Shown here one piece after another: positions 52,451-61,600 of a stretch of 64,000 bases of DNA. The DNA comes from Deltaproteobacteria bacterium (GTDB lineage Bacteria; Myxococcota; Kuafuiibacteriia; Kuafuiibacteriales; Kuafuiibacteriaceae): the NCBI GenBank assembly GCA_016703535.1, contig JADJBV010000001.1, positions 6,810,001 to 6,874,000 of the forward strand, read 5' to 3'. The notes under the pieces were generated by a model that saw only the letters and a list, made by a program, of their open reading frames with translations, was not told the origin of the DNA and searched no databases. The position numbers and the translations under genes were made by a program. How positions within the stretch are numbered: position 1 is the first letter of the stretch; each line of letters begins with the position of its first letter.

Positions 52451-53623
52451 TCAGGCTCGGACCCGGCAGAAGGCCTCGTAGTCGATCAGCTCTTTGATCG
52501 TCGCCTGGGGCCCACACACCGGGCACTTGGGATCGGGGCGCAACTTCATCTCGCGCCACTTCATCTCCAAAGCATCGTACTGCATCAGGCGCCCCACCAG
52601 CGCCTGGCCCTTCCCCAACACCAGCTTCAAGGCCTCCATCGCTTGGATGGTGCCGATGATCCCGGGCAAGGCGCCGATGACCCCAGCCTCACCACACGAG
52701 GGCGCCATGCCTGGCGGCGGCGGTTCGGGATACAAACAGCGATAACAGGGTCCACCCAAGCACGGCGCGAACACCGAAGCTTGGCCTTCGAACTGAAAAA
52801 CCGACCCGTGGACGTTGGGCAACTTGCGGAACACGCAGGCGTCGTTGATCAGGTAGCGGGTCTGGAAGTTGTCGCAGCCGTCGACCACCACCTCCCAGCC
52901 GTCGTCCAAGATCCGCATGATGTTGGCCGAGCTCAGGCGCTCTTGATACTTCACCACCTTCACGTCCGGGTTCAGGTCCCGTAGCGCCCTTTCGGCCGAG
53001 TCGACCTTGGGCACCCCGGCGTCTTTTTCCCGGTGGATGATCTGGCGCTGCAAGTTGGAGACGTCGACCACGTCCGGATCGACGATGCCCAAGGTGCCGA
53101 TGCCCGCCGCCCCCAAATAAAAGGCGGCCGGCGCGCCCAAACCCCCGGCCCCCACCAACAAAACCTTGGCCCCGAGCAGGCGCTTTTGGCCCTCTTCCCC
53201 GACCTCGGGCAACATCAGGTGGCGGGAGTAGCGGATCTTCTGGGCGGCGCTGAGTTGGGGCTCCACCGCCCAAGGGAGCCCGGCGTTTTTCCAGGCGGTG
53301 AAGCCGCCCGTCATGGAGCAGACCTGGGTGTAGCCCATCTCCATCAGTGACTTGGCGGCCAAGGCGCTGCGGTTGCCCCCGGCGCAGTACAGGATCAGGG
53401 CCCGATCCCGGCGGTGCTCCAGCGCCTCGATCTTCAGCTCCAAGAAACCCCGTGGCAGGTGCTTGGCGCCGCGGATCGCGCCGGTGGCCACCTCGTCGGC
53501 CTCCCGAACGTCGATCAACAAGAGGTCCGGCTCGGTGGCCAGGCGCCTTTGGGTCTCGTCGGTCGAGATCTCCCGGATCCCGGCCTTGACCTGCTGGAGG
53601 AGGGCGTCCTTGGTGGTGACCAC
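52451..53623 (-). CDS. moeB: MoeB-type adenylyltransferase with N-terminal rhodanese domain
   Basis: 390 residues from a GTG. Residues ~1-115 are a rhodanese domain: LLLIDVREADEVATGAI and the active loop LYCAGGNRS with Cys80. Residues ~125-390 are the E1-like ThiF/MoeB domain: nucleotide loop VGAGGLGAPA, VDVSNLQRQI, VVDGCDNFQTRYLIND, and zinc cysteines CYRCLYP and CPVCG. MoeB adenylates the C-terminal Gly of MoaD, and the rhodanese can supply persulfide sulfur. The usual fusion (MoeZ, Uba4) has the rhodanese at the C-terminus; here it is at the N-terminus. Divergent from moaA, so both belong to molybdenum cofactor synthesis. Confidence 0.88.
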   Translation of the reverse strand: MVTTKDALLQQVKAGIREISTDETQRRLATEPDLLLIDVREADEVATGAIRGAKHLPRGFLELKIEALEHRRDRALILYCAGGNRSALAAKSLMEMGYTQVCSMTGGFTAWKNAGLPWAVEPQLSAAQKIRYSRHLMLPEVGEEGQKRLLGAKVLLVGAGGLGAPAAFYLGAAGIGTLGIVDPDVVDVSNLQRQIIHREKDAGVPKVDSAERALRDLNPDVKVVKYQERLSSANIMRILDDGWEVVVDGCDNFQTRYLINDACVFRKLPNVHGSVFQFEGQASVFAPCLGGPCYRCLYPEPPPPGMAPSCGEAGVIGALPGIIGTIQAMEALKLVLGKGQALVGRLMQYDALEMKWREMKLRPDPKCPVCGPQATIKELIDYEAFCRVRA

Positions 53624-53682
53624 GACCCCCCATCGGAGATTGCCGCAATGCACCGTGTCAAGAGGCCCCGGGACGACACCGA

Positions 53683-53710
53683 TGGACATTCCGGGCCTTC
53701 GGACTAGGCT
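53683..53710 (+). promoter_or_regulatory. moaA: moaA promoter
   Basis: TGGACA (53683-53688), 16 bases, TAGGCT (53705-53710), then 6 bases to the GTG at 53717. It fits a leaderless transcript. On the opposite strand TTGACA (53661-53656) may serve moeB, but no matching -10 is seen. Confidence 0.5.
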
Positions 53711-53716
53711 CGGGGG

Positions 53717-54814
53717 GTGGCCGGGCGCCTGCCGATCGTTTGCGACAGCGACGCCCCGGTCGGCGACGGCGATCCCATCGATCCCATCCCCTTGGCCGCC
53801 CGGGGCACCGCCGGTTATCCCGGGTGGTTGGCCGATCGGCACGGACGACACCTCCGTTACCTGCGCCTTTCGGTGACCGACCGCTGCGATCTGCGCTGCG
53901 TCTACTGCATGCCCGAAGACGGCGTCCCGGCCTCGGCCAAAGAAGACGTGCTCAGCTTCGAGGAGATCGTCCGGCTGCTCCGGGTCTTCAAGGGGTTGGG
54001 GGTGGAGACGGTCCGCTTCACCGGCGGTGAGCCCTTGGTTCGGCGCAACCTGCCCGAGTTGATCCGGATGGTGAGGGACGAGGTCGGGATCCGAGACCTG
54101 GCTTTGACCACCAACGCCACGGCGCTTGCGCCTTTGGCCAAAGCCCTCGTGCAAGCTGGCTTGCAGCGGATCAACATCTCCGTGGACTCCGTCGATCCCG
54201 AGCTCTTCGCCCGCATGACCCGAGGTGGGGACCTGTCCAAGGTGATCGCCGGGATCGAGGCCATCCAAGCGGCGGGCATCGCCGAGATCAAGCTCAACGC
54301 GGTGGTGGTGCGGGGTCAAAACGACGAGCGGGTGGCGGAGTTGGTGGAGTGGGCCTGGGCCCGGGGTTTGGTGCCCCGTTTCATCGAGCTGATGCCCTTG
54401 GGCGAGGCCGCCAACCTGGGCCGAGACGCGGTGGTTTCGGTGGCCGAGCTGAAACAACAGCTGGCGCCCCTTTTGGCCGACGAGGCCCCCCAACATCGCA
54501 GCGATCGAGGGCCCGCTGGTTATGTTCCGGCCCGGCACCATCCGGATCGGGTGGTTGGCTTCATCGGCGCAGTCACTGACAATTTCTGTCACCGATGCAA
54601 CCGGGTCCGGATCACCGCCCGGGGTGATCTGCGGGCCTGTTTGGCCTCACCGACCGGCGCATCGCTGCGGGATCTGATGCGTGCCCAAAGTTCGGATGAA
54701 GCTTTGAGCTTGGTCGTCGAAGAGGCGCTCTACGGCAAACGAGAGGGCCACGAGTTTTACGTGCCCGGCGTCGATCGCCACCACGCGGTCGACATGTCCC
54801 GGATCGGCGGGTGA
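53717..54814 (+). CDS. moaA: GTP 3',8-cyclase MoaA
   Basis: 365 residues from a GTG. Radical-SAM cluster CDLRCVYC (Cys57, Cys61, Cys64) and the second, substrate-binding cluster CHRCNRVRITARGDLRAC near the C-terminus; the sequence ends in Gly-Gly, both MoaA hallmarks. It makes 3',8-cyclo-GTP, the first step of molybdopterin synthesis. The N-terminal lead (~40 residues before RYLRLSVTDRC) is longer than usual. One exact GCAAG/CTTGC palindrome is inside. The next gene follows after 4 bases. Confidence 0.97.
   Translation: MAGRLPIVCDSDAPVGDGDPIDPIPLAARGTAGYPGWLADRHGRHLRYLRLSVTDRCDLRCVYCMPEDGVPASAKEDVLSFEEIVRLLRVFKGLGVETVRFTGGEPLVRRNLPELIRMVRDEVGIRDLALTTNATALAPLAKALVQAGLQRINISVDSVDPELFARMTRGGDLSKVIAGIEAIQAAGIAEIKLNAVVVRGQNDERVAELVEWAWARGLVPRFIELMPLGEAANLGRDAVVSVAELKQQLAPLLADEAPQHRSDRGPAGYVPARHHPDRVVGFIGAVTDNFCHRCNRVRITARGDLRACLASPTGASLRDLMRAQSSDEALSLVVEEALYGKREGHEFYVPGVDRHHAVDMSRIGG
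54151..54164. repeat. GCAAG-N4-CTTGC palindrome copy 9
   Basis: GCAAGCTGGCTTGC in moaA; arms extend to seven bases (TGCAAGC/GCTTGCA, 54150-54165). Codon phase CAA-GCT-GGC-TTG. Confidence 0.75.
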
Positions 54815-54818
54815 AGTG

Positions 54819-56081
54819 ATGAAACTCCAGCGCTTGGGCAAGACGCGCCCCGTGGAGGCGCCGACCGAAGAGTTCGGCTCTCCCTCGGCCCTTCCTCCCG
54901 CCTTGGATCAGAACGAGCGGGTCAAGATCGCCCGAAATACCCCCAAATTTGGGGCCCAACTCGAGACCTTGTTGAGCCAGCTCTTTCAGGGCCGCCGTCG
55001 AGCGGTGGCCGCGGTGATGGCGGGGATCAGCTTGGCGCCCCTGACCATGAGCGGCGCCACCTTAAAAGAGACCGGGCCTCGACCGATCCCGGCGCCGGTC
55101 CAGGTCCAGACCACGTCGACCATCGCCACCCCAGGTTTTCGGATCCAGGTCGCGAAGGGTGTCCGCGGCGCCTACTTTCGCAAGGTCAGCAGCGAGGCCC
55201 AGGTGCACTTCGGCGGGATCCGGGCCCGTGGCAAATTGCCTACGCCCAACTTCGATCCCGATCGCCAGTACGTGGCGAAGGCCGGCCTCGATCACTTCAG
55301 CACCGGGCCGTTGGAGCGGCCCAGCGTCTACTTGGGGGGTCGAGCCAGCGGCCACGAGGTCGACGCGGGCCTGACTTGGGATCGGGTCTACGATCCCCAG
55401 GGCCAAGCGACCTACACCGATCGGGCCGGCTGCGACGGGAGGGACCCGGCCCACCGCTTCGTCTTCGCCAAAAAAGCGGGCGAGCGGATCATCAAGGATG
55501 GGAACGGCCAGGTCGTGGCCGAAGGTGAGGCGGCGGTGACCGCCTTCGCTCAGAAGTTGCGCCCCAACTTTGCGTTCCGCCCCTACTGGCGCACCACCAA
55601 CCCCGGCGAAGAAGACTGGAAACAACCCAAGCCGGGGCGGGCCGACAACGTCTACTTCTACCCCGGTGAGGCCATCACCATGGAGGTGAAGTTGTTGGGC
55701 CCGGGGCAGGTGCAGCTCCAGATCGAAGGCGCCTCCCAGTTTGTCGTCGACTTCCACCAAACCGGCTGGGGCGGCGCCAAAACCGCCCACGCCTTCAAGC
55801 GGGTGAACGCGGTCGATCAGTTCCAGGTGTTGAAGAACGGCGAACGCAAGGGGCGAGAGAAGCAAGACGTCCTGCCCACCGGCACCACCGCCAAAGGGGC
55901 CGAGTGGAGTTCGGTGGAGCTCTTGGATCGCCGAGGTGAGGTGCTGACGCCCATGACCGGCCCTAAGTTCACCGAAGTCCGGGGCGCCGATCTGGCTCAA
56001 CGTTACGACCAGGTTTTTGTGCGCGGTGGTTTCACCAAAACCGGCGGCGAAAAGCTCGACATCCTCCCCGGCGGCCGCTGA
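54819..56081 (+). CDS. Hypothetical exported protein cotranscribed with moaA
   Basis: 420 residues, starting 4 bases after moaA. A ~55-residue charged N-terminal part is followed by RRRAVAAVMAGISLAPLTMSGA, a basic-plus-hydrophobic segment that looks like a late signal or membrane anchor. The rest has many beta-like segments, one or more Cys (GCDGRD) and a repeated GGFTKTGGE-type end. No family recognised, no cofactor motif. Being next to moaA does not by itself make it a cofactor gene; it may be a passenger in the operon. An unusual long cytoplasmic lead before the hydrophobic segment is worth noting. Confidence 0.6.
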   Translation: MKLQRLGKTRPVEAPTEEFGSPSALPPALDQNERVKIARNTPKFGAQLETLLSQLFQGRRRAVAAVMAGISLAPLTMSGATLKETGPRPIPAPVQVQTTSTIATPGFRIQVAKGVRGAYFRKVSSEAQVHFGGIRARGKLPTPNFDPDRQYVAKAGLDHFSTGPLERPSVYLGGRASGHEVDAGLTWDRVYDPQGQATYTDRAGCDGRDPAHRFVFAKKAGERIIKDGNGQVVAEGEAAVTAFAQKLRPNFAFRPYWRTTNPGEEDWKQPKPGRADNVYFYPGEAITMEVKLLGPGQVQLQIEGASQFVVDFHQTGWGGAKTAHAFKRVNAVDQFQVLKNGERKGREKQDVLPTGTTAKGAEWSSVELLDRRGEVLTPMTGPKFTEVRGADLAQRYDQVFVRGGFTKTGGEKLDILPGGR

Positions 56082-56092
56082 CCCGCCGGGCT

Positions 56093-56796
56093 TCAGGGCA
56101 AGTTCACCCCACACTGGTACCAGGTCGGCGTGTAGAGGTTGAACATCGGCCACACCGCTTCGTAGGTGAACGGGTCACCAAAACGGGCTCGGGAGTAGCC
56201 CCGGCTGCCGACCGGGTTGACATAGGGCCCGAGGGCGCAGGTGGTGCACCCGCCGCTGGTGATGTCGTCTTCGTTGGGGATGGTGAAGGCGGGGTTCACC
56301 AACTCGCAGTGGTCCTGGCCGTTGCCCGCGTAGTCGCCCATTGAATAAAAAGGCCCCGCTGAGTCTTCGCCCAAGAAGATCTTGTAGCGATCGGGCGTGC
56401 ACAAAATGACCGCCACCCACTTTTGGTAGCTGGGCAACCAACGAACGAAGGACGAGCCGCTGCAGGCGCTTTCGCCGGTGGTGGAGGAGAAGGTGGTGGG
56501 GCTCCAGGTGATCGAGGAGGTCCCGGTGTCGGGCGGGCCCAGGTCCGGCGCCTCGGTGTCCGCTGGCTCGGCGTCGTTCGGCTCGGCGTCGATCGGTTCC
56601 GCGTCGAGGGCCGCCCTCGATCCGTCGAACCCGCATCCCACGCCTCACCCGAGTCGGCCGCACCGAGGTCCGGACGAAGCCCCACGTCCACCATGCCCCC
56701 CGAGTCCCCCGGGCTGGCGTCCGGTTGTTGGTACAGCTCCGCAGGATCGGCGCAGGCGAACAACAATGGGGCCCACCACCAGCCGCACCTCTTCAC
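56093..56796 (-). pseudogene. Frameshifted DAG-linker lipoprotein gene
   Basis: From a GTG at 56796 a lipoprotein signal is read (lipobox LLFAC), then PDASPGDSGGMVDVG and a DAG linker to about residue 55. The Asp-rich linker and the C-terminal domain (ALDAEPIDAEPNDAE..., ending YQCGVNLP at 56093) are in another frame. The shift falls within about 56615-56650, near GATGCGGGTTCGACGG; one extra base there would join DAG to FDG and restore a ~230-residue protein. The C-terminal domain has six cysteines and looks intact. Either a real inactivating indel or a sequence error. Confidence 0.65.
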
Positions 56797-56900
56797 GGCG
56801 CCGAGTCTACTCAAGCCGCGGGTGGGAAGCGCGGTGGGGCCCAGTGGGAACAGGTAGGCCGACCCCAACGACTCGGCCCGGGGAACGTTGGGTGGGAACT

Positions 56901-58478
56901 TCAGTTCGAGTCGGGGGCCGCGTCGCCTTCCGGCAGATCGTCGGGGGGCGGGGCCAGGTCCCCTTCGGGCAGGGGCTCCTCTCCGCCGGCCGGGGGCAAC
57001 TCGACGTGCAGCGTTTGGGTCTTCTTGACCTTGATCCCTTGGCGCCAGATCACCTCGGGCCCGGCCACCACCTTGACGTCGTAGGTGCCGGCGGCCAGCT
57101 CGATCTTGGCCCCGGCCCGGGCTTTGGCGGTGGGTTTGGCGGCGCCCGGCTTGAAGACCAAGATCTCGGCGTCGGAGGCCGCGGACTTCCCTCGCTCGGC
57201 GAAGACCGTGAGGATCGCCCGTTCGATGGTGATGGTGCGGCTCAACTTTTGGCCGAGCACCACCTCGAAGGGCCCGTCGCTGAGCTCTTCACCGGTCTCC
57301 AACTTGGCGACGATCTCGTAGCGACCGGGCCAAGGCCGATAACTCCCGTTGGCCTCGGCGGTGAGTGGGGCGCCGCCACCCGCGGCTTGTACGGTGAGCT
57401 CGGCGAACACCGGCTGCCCGTTCTTGAGGACCTTGACCGTCAAGGTGCCAGGCGTGAGATCAAAGACCCGCTTCACCTTGGCGCCGGCGGTGAGCTGGTG
57501 GCCCGTGGACCGCACGATCCCCAGGGGCCCCGCGGCTTCACTGACCACCGAAAGATCGTAGGCGCCCGGCGACAACATCACCGTGCCCGGAGCGTTGAAG
57601 TAGTTGAAGAAGTCGGCGGCGCCGGCCTTGGAGAGCCGGACCGTCGCGTCCACTGGGCGCCCGTCTTTGACCACCGACACCGAAAGGGTCCCGGTGCGAA
57701 AACGTTCGGTGTAGCGCTGGACCCGGCTGGCCTCGACCCAAACCTCACGACGGGCGGTCGCGAAGTCGGCCACGTCCCGCAGCTCAGTGGTCACCAGATA
57801 ACGCCCCGCCGGCAGCCGGAGCTCTTGGCCCGACTCGACCAAGGCCACGTCTTTTTCGGTGCCCGGCAAAAAGGCTCGCACCGCTGCGCCGGTCTTTTTG
57901 CCGTCGGCCTCGGCCTCCACCACCACCCCGCCGTCCGAGAGGTTGGCCCCGACCACCGTGGTCTTGCCGGGTTTGGTGCTGAGCTTGATCAAGGCCTCGG
58001 CCCGAGGCGACTTGGGATCTTCCAAGATCACCACCGCGTCGTAGCTGCCGTGAGCGAGGTGCTGATTCTGATTGGCCCGCAGGGTGGCCAAGCTGCTGCC
58101 GACCCCTCGGCTGCCCGCGGGATAGAGCTCGACCCGGGCCGGCAACATGGTGTCGTTGCGCCGGGCTTCGATCCGGACCTGGACCGCCTCCAACACCACC
58201 TCGGGTTCGGTGGTCTTCCCAACCTCGACCTTGATCTTGATCGGGGCGCCGACCAACAGACCCCCGGGGCCAGGACAGCTGGGGGTCAGCAGGTACTCGC
58301 CGGCGGGGGCGTCGACCTCCTCACCGTCCGGAGACTCGATGGCGGCGCCGGTGCTGGGGGTCAGCCGAAACCCGCACTCGACCTCACTGCCCTTGAGGGA
58401 AACATCGGGGGAAACCTTGCCGCCCCCCACCTGGCCCACCACCCACAGCGCGACGCTGCCCCAAAACCACCCACTCAT
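56901..58478 (-). CDS. Secreted protein with repeated carboxypeptidase-regulatory/PEGA-like domains
   Basis: 525 residues. The chosen ATG gives MSGWFWGSVALWVVGQVGGGKV, a signal peptide. The mature part consists of five to seven ~75-residue beta-sandwich repeats, each with a pattern like VxxAGxYxLxVxx (APAGEYLLTP, LPAGRYLVTT, LSPGAYDLSV, RPWPGRYEIVA, LAAGTYDVKVV), typical of PEGA/CarboxypepD_reg-like modules. The end is acidic and Pro-rich. Two cysteines near residues 53 and 85 may pair. Such proteins usually form rigid surface or periplasmic stalks. Divergent from the giant lipoprotein. Confidence 0.72.
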   Translation of the reverse strand: MSGWFWGSVALWVVGQVGGGKVSPDVSLKGSEVECGFRLTPSTGAAIESPDGEEVDAPAGEYLLTPSCPGPGGLLVGAPIKIKVEVGKTTEPEVVLEAVQVRIEARRNDTMLPARVELYPAGSRGVGSSLATLRANQNQHLAHGSYDAVVILEDPKSPRAEALIKLSTKPGKTTVVGANLSDGGVVVEAEADGKKTGAAVRAFLPGTEKDVALVESGQELRLPAGRYLVTTELRDVADFATARREVWVEASRVQRYTERFRTGTLSVSVVKDGRPVDATVRLSKAGAADFFNYFNAPGTVMLSPGAYDLSVVSEAAGPLGIVRSTGHQLTAGAKVKRVFDLTPGTLTVKVLKNGQPVFAELTVQAAGGGAPLTAEANGSYRPWPGRYEIVAKLETGEELSDGPFEVVLGQKLSRTITIERAILTVFAERGKSAASDAEILVFKPGAAKPTAKARAGAKIELAAGTYDVKVVAGPEVIWRQGIKVKKTQTLHVELPPAGGEEPLPEGDLAPPPDDLPEGDAAPDSN

Positions 58479-58604
58479 GTACGGATCCACCCTGACGCCA
58501 CTGCCCCCGTCAAGAACCCGATCGGACAAATGACCGATGCTAGTGAAAATACGGGGTAGATCAACCGTGGGTCCACGTACACACCTCTCGTGCTGGGACG
58601 AACC

Positions 58605-61600
58605 ATGGGACGCACGGGAACGGCGCTCATTCTATCGGGTTTTATGGCCATTGGGTTGGCCTGTGGTGAACCTACCACCGATCCGCCGATCGAGCGGCCC
58701 CCGGTCTTCCCGACCATCGAACGCTTCGACGTCAGCTCCCCGACCGTCTCGGCGGGCCAAACCGTTCGCCTCAGCTACCGGGTCAAGAACGCGACCTTCG
58801 TCAGCATCACCCCCAACCTGATCGCCGGCACCGCCCAACTCGAGGGCATGGTCGAGACCGCACCCATCGGCGAGACCACCACCTTCACCCTCACCGCGGC
58901 CTCCGAGGTCGGTGAGACCTCTCGCAGCGTGGTGGTCACCGTCGTCGCCGGCGAGGTGATGATCGAGTCCTTCTTGGCCTCTGAGCCGGTGATCGCGCCG
59001 GGCAGCAGCACCAACCTCCAGTGGACCACTCGGGCCGCGACCCGGGTGAGCTTGGCCGTGCAGGGCGGTGCGGTGTTGATCGAAAGGGCCGAGGCCGTGG
59101 GAGAGCTGGCGGTTTCGCCGAGCACCAACACCACCTACGTCCTGACCGTCGAAGGTTTGGGCGGCCCCAAAACCGCGCAGCTGTTGGTGCTGGTGGGCCT
59201 GGAGCCCCGGGTGGTCACCTTCGTCGCCGACCCGCCCCAGATCACCCTGGGTGGTACCGGCTCGACCTTACGTTGGGAGGCCGTCAACGCCTCGGCCATC
59301 ACCATCCGCGATGGGCGCGGACAAGTGGTGGTGGCCAACGCGCCGCTCACCGGGACCCAAGCCGTCAACCCCACCGTCGACACCACCTACATGTTGGTGG
59401 CCTCCAGCCCAGTGGGCAGCGCCGCGGCCATGGCCTCGATCGCCGTCTTGCCCGCCGGCAGCGCGCGCATCTTGGAGTTCACCGCCAACCCCACCGTCTT
59501 GACCGGGCCCGGCGACACCGTGATCACCTGGAACACCGCCGACGCGGACACGGTCGATCTGTTGGCCAACGGCACGACGGTCACCACCTTCCCTCGGACC
59601 GCGGCCGGCACCCTGAGCTTGCGGCTGGACTCGACCAGTGACCTCGAGCTGGTCGCCGAAAACGGCGCCGGCACCACCCGAGCCACGGTGATGGTCACGG
59701 TGGGCGCGCCTGACACCACCGGGCCGGTCATCCAACACAACGCCTTGAGCAACGGCCAGCCGGAAGACGTCGCCCTCGACGTGGTCGCGACGATCACCGA
59801 CGACGCCAGCGCCGTCGGCACCGCGACCCTGTTTTACCGGACCGTCGGCGACGCCAACTACCAGTCCTTGACCCTCTTGGCTCAGGGCAACGATCGCTAC
59901 CAGGCCCAGATCCCAGCGGTGGCCGTCCGATCGCCCGGGGTCGAATATTATCTGTTGGCCACCGACAACGCCCCAGCCACCAACGCTTCAACCTTGCCGA
60001 TCGGCGCGCCCGCCAACGTCTTCACCTGCACCGTGTTGCCGATCGACACCGCCGGGCCCAACGTCATGCACACCCGGGTGCCCGACGATCGCCAAGAGGG
60101 CACGGCGATTTCGGTTAGCGCCATGGCCACCGATGCCAGCGGCGTCGCCAGCGTCTTCCTCTACTACAAGCGGCAGACCGACGCGCTCTACACCCGCCTG
60201 ACCCTGACCCAAGCGGGCAACGAATGGAGTGGCACCATCCCGGCCAACGAGATCGTCCCGCCGGGCCTCGACTACTATTTGGAGGCCTCGGACGTCCGTA
60301 CGCCGGCCAACGTCACCCGAGATCCCAGCAACGCCCCGACGACGGTCTACAGCTTTCGGGTCATCGCCTTGGACCTCACCCCTCCCGGCGTGACCCACAT
60401 GCCGATCGCCAACGGCCAAGCCGGCAACGTGGCGGTGACCATCAGCGCCGACGTCACCGATCCCAGCGGCGTCGACACCGTGCAGCTGTTCTACAAACAC
60501 CGAAATCAAGCGAACTACACCGCCGTGGCCATGACCGGCGCGGGCGACACCAAGGTGGCCCAGATCCCGGCCGTCGCCGTGCAAGAGCCCGGCGTCGACT
60601 ACTACTTCCAGGTCACCGATCTGGCCGCGCCCCCGAACGTCGGGCGGATCCCGGTCACGGCCCCTGGCACGCCCTACGCCTTCAGCGTCACGCCGGTCGA
60701 TATGGCCGCGCCCTCCATCCAGCACACCGTGTTGGCCGACGGCCAGCCCGCCGGAGTGGCCCGCCCGATCAGCGCGGTGGTCGCCGACGGCTCGGGTGTT
60801 TCGCAAGTTACCTTGCACTATCGGACCACCGGCGGCGGCACCTACTCCACCTTGGCCATGGCCGGGGGCCCAACCTACGTGGCCACCATCCCGGCCAACG
60901 GGGTCGCCACTCCGGGCGTGGAGTACTACTTCGAGGCGGTCGACAGCTCGCCCAACGCCAACCGGGCCCTGCTGCCCGCCACCGCGCCGACCGCGGTCTA
61001 CTCCTTCCGCACCGGCATCGCCGAGGTGGAGCCCAACAACACCGCAGCCCAGGCCACGCCTTTCCTCGGCGCTGCGGCCACTCCGTTGATCGGCTTGGGC
61101 CAAATCAGCCCCGCCACGGACCGGGACTTCTACACCATCGACGTCCCCACCGGCGCACGCCTCAACCTGCGGGCCGAGGTGACCATCGGCGGCGTGGGCT
61201 TGTGCCCGACCTCGGATCCGCGCCTCTACCTCTACGCTTCGGACGGCACGACCGTGTTGGTGAACGATGACCAAGACGGCGTCGCCAACTGCCCCTTGAT
61301 CGACGCGGCCACCGACTCGGGCGCCCGCGACCTGGCCCCGGGCCGGTATTACCTGGCCGTGGAAGAGTCGGGCCAAAACGCGATCATCGCCGCGTACGAA
61401 CTCCGGGTCCTCCTGACGCCGATCGCCTGTGGCAACGGCCTGCTCGAGCGCTCCAGCGAGCAGTGCGAGGACAGCAACGTGATGGCGGGCGACGGTTGTT
61501 CGGCCACCTGCCAGATCGAAGCCGACGGGACCTTCAGCGGCACCGGCGGGAGCTTGACCGGCGCCATCACCCCGGCCGGCGACAGCGACTACTTCGCCGT

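Noticed and set aside
52451..54592. Long moeB frame extending through moaA
   Set aside because: The extension lies antisense to moaA; the GTG at 53623 starts a normal rhodanese domain.
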